In this document: one piece after another, positions 62,727-64,000 of the stretch
Layout of the letters: each line of letters opens with the position of its first letter
Numbering within the stretch: the first letter of the stretch is position 1
Translations under genes and position numbers: made by a program
Notes under the pieces: generated by a model
Seen by the model: the letters and a program-made list of their open reading frames with translations, nothing else
Told to the model about the DNA's origin: nothing
Databases searched by the model: none
Assembly (NCBI GenBank): GCA_963738185.1
Contig: CAVTVA010000003.1
Coordinates: 1,364,001 to 1,428,000 of the forward strand
DNA: 64,000 bases
Reading direction: 5' to 3'
Origin: AP-15 sp963738185
Lineage (GTDB): Bacteria > Pseudomonadota > Alphaproteobacteria > ATCC43930 > CGMCC-115725

Positions 62727-64000
62727 TTAAGCCTCGGCGAGCGCGTCAAGCAGGGGCCGCAACCCCTCCTCCTCCGGCCGCCAGCGCCCCACTGAGCTGC
62801 GGTAAAGCGGTTGGCGCACCTGAAATGAGCTGGCGGTGTGGACCGGCCGCTGGGTGTTGTGGAAATCGAGGCAGGCCGCATCCCATTCGAGCCCGCAATG
62901 GGCGACGATGCGGCGCGCTTCCGGTTCGAAATCGCCGACCAGCGCCTCGTATTGAACCTCGAGCATGACCCCGGCCGGCAGCACCGCGCGCCAATGCGCC
63001 ATCAGCCTTTGATAGGCGCGATAGTAACGCCCGAGCTCGCCCAGATCGTAGGTGAACGGCTGGTCGCCGCCGAACAGGATTGAAAAGCACGACAGGCAGG
63101 TGTCGACCGGGTCGCGGGTCAAATGGATGATGCGCGCGTTCGGCAGCGCCAAATGAATCAGCCCGGCGTAGCGGAAGTTGGCCGGCATCTTGTCGCTGAT
63201 GCGGCGCGCCCGCGGCGCCAGGGCCGTGATCTTTTCTACATAGCTCGCCCCCAGCCGGCGCAATTCCTCGCCGCCGATATCGGCGGGAGCGCCGTCGGGA
63301 CCGCCCAGCGCCGCCACCGCCCGCTCGAAATCGCTGAGCTCGCCGGCGCCATAAACCTCGGGGTGGCTCGCCAGAATCTGCTCGACCAAAGTGGTGCCGG
63401 AGCGCGGCATGCCCAGAATAAACACCGGAAGCGGCGATGGGTCGCCCTGCCCTGCCCGCTCGCGCAGGACTACGGCGCTGAACAACGCCCGGGTAACCTC
63501 GAACCGCGCCAGCATCCCGGCTTCGTCATAGACGATCTGCCCGCGCTTTAGCGCATTTCCCTCAATGAGGTGGGAAAACCCGCGCTCGTGCTGACCGAGA
63601 TCGTCATAGACCTTGCCCAGCGCGAAATGCAGATGGATGCGCTCCTCCTCGGGGAGCGCGGCCATGTCGCGCGCCAGCGCCTCGATCATCGCGCAGTGCG
63701 GATCGCCATCGCTGAAACGCTTGGCCTCGGCCAGCGAGCGATAGAACTCGGCCTTGCGCGGGGAGAGGGCGATCGCCCGCTCCAGCTCCTGCTGCGCCTC
63801 GTCGAGGCGGCCCAACGTGCGCAACACCGTGCCGCGGCCGTGATGCGCCTCGGCAAAGTCTGGCGCCAGCGCCAACGCCTGCTCGGCCTCGGCCAGCGCC
63901 TCGTCGTGCCGGCCGACCAGCTGCAGCGCCACGCCGAGATTGTTGTGCGCGGCGGCCGATCGCGGCCGGAACGTCACCGCCCGCCGGTAATGCGTGACCG
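62727..64000 (-). CDS. TPR-repeat sulfotransferase (partial at right edge)
   Basis: At least 424 residues, open to the window end so the N-terminus is missing. TPR units (AAAHNNLGVALQLVGRHDEALAEAEQAL; FAEAHHGRGTVLRTLGRLDEAQQELERA) lead into a sulfotransferase domain: PAPS 5'-phosphosulfate loop FILGMPRSGTTLVEQILASHPEV, and the 3'-phosphate-binding IIHLTRDPVDTCLSCFS. Related enzymes sulfate tyrosines, glycans or lipids; acceptor unknown. Convergent with the PEP-CTERM gene. Confidence 0.85.
   Translation of the reverse strand, partial: VTHYRRAVTFRPRSAAAHNNLGVALQLVGRHDEALAEAEQALALAPDFAEAHHGRGTVLRTLGRLDEAQQELERAIALSPRKAEFYRSLAEAKRFSDGDPHCAMIEALARDMAALPEEERIHLHFALGKVYDDLGQHERGFSHLIEGNALKRGQIVYDEAGMLARFEVTRALFSAVVLRERAGQGDPSPLPVFILGMPRSGTTLVEQILASHPEVYGAGELSDFERAVAALGGPDGAPADIGGEELRRLGASYVEKITALAPRARRISDKMPANFRYAGLIHLALPNARIIHLTRDPVDTCLSCFSILFGGDQPFTYDLGELGRYYRAYQRLMAHWRAVLPAGVMLEVQYEALVGDFEPEARRIVAHCGLEWDAACLDFHNTQRPVHTASSFQVRQPLYRSSVGRWRPEEEGLRPLLDALAEA

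Overview
The window is GC-rich DNA from an alphaproteobacterium, most likely of the Rhodospirillales/Acetobacterales branch. This placement is inferred from gene order (plsY-dprA-topA-rnr-ctp-rpmG, xerD-accA, small membrane protein-aroK-aroB), an alternative complex III locus, DUF992 and DUF2076 proteins, and a PEP-CTERM protein. No rRNA is present; one tRNA (Lys) is.

Layout. 1-2 kb: start of an alternative complex III operon (ActA, ActB running off the left edge). 2.3-6.8 kb: two AI-2E-family permeases flanking a small ORF, a YkoP-like protein and a family 2 glycosyltransferase. 6.8-11.9 kb: a leftward run encoding a TPP enzyme, a membrane protein, a gluconate 2-dehydrogenase subunit 3-like protein and a GMC oxidoreductase. 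12-14.6 kb: GH15 glycosidase and an SDR. 14.7-20.4 kb: DUF992, DUF2076, accA, xerD, aroK, aroB. 20.6-29.5 kb: a TPP half-subunit, multicopper oxidase, msrQ, phosphonoacetate hydrolase-like enzyme, DUF1906 lipoprotein, SDR and a MetE-C-like enzyme. 29.5-33.7 kb: an RND efflux pair.

34.05-50.00 kb: a 15.95-kb genomic island inserted in the 3' end of tRNA-Lys and bounded by perfect 45-bp direct repeats. From its right end it carries a P4-type integrase and an AlpA-like regulator (both frameshifted), two paralogous ~55-aa proteins, unknown genes, a PrimPol/VapE-type replication protein, an iteron-rich 1.8-kb control or origin-like region, a terminase-like pair (large subunit truncated) and tail genes (hub, tape measure with a lytic transglycosylase domain). 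At the left end is an AT-richer two-gene cargo operon on the opposite strand. No capsid or portal genes are seen. It looks like a satellite-like element or a prophage remnant reduced to replication and tail modules.

50-64 kb: core genes again (GST, rpmG, S41 protease, rnr, topA, dprA, plsY), then a TauD-type dioxygenase, a PurM-like protein, a PEP-CTERM protein and a TPR-sulfotransferase cut by the right edge.

Caution: many genes are broken by single-base frameshifts, mostly in G/C runs. This includes the core genes topA and rnr, so some indels are probably sequence errors. Breaks are several-fold denser in the island, which fits real decay there as well.
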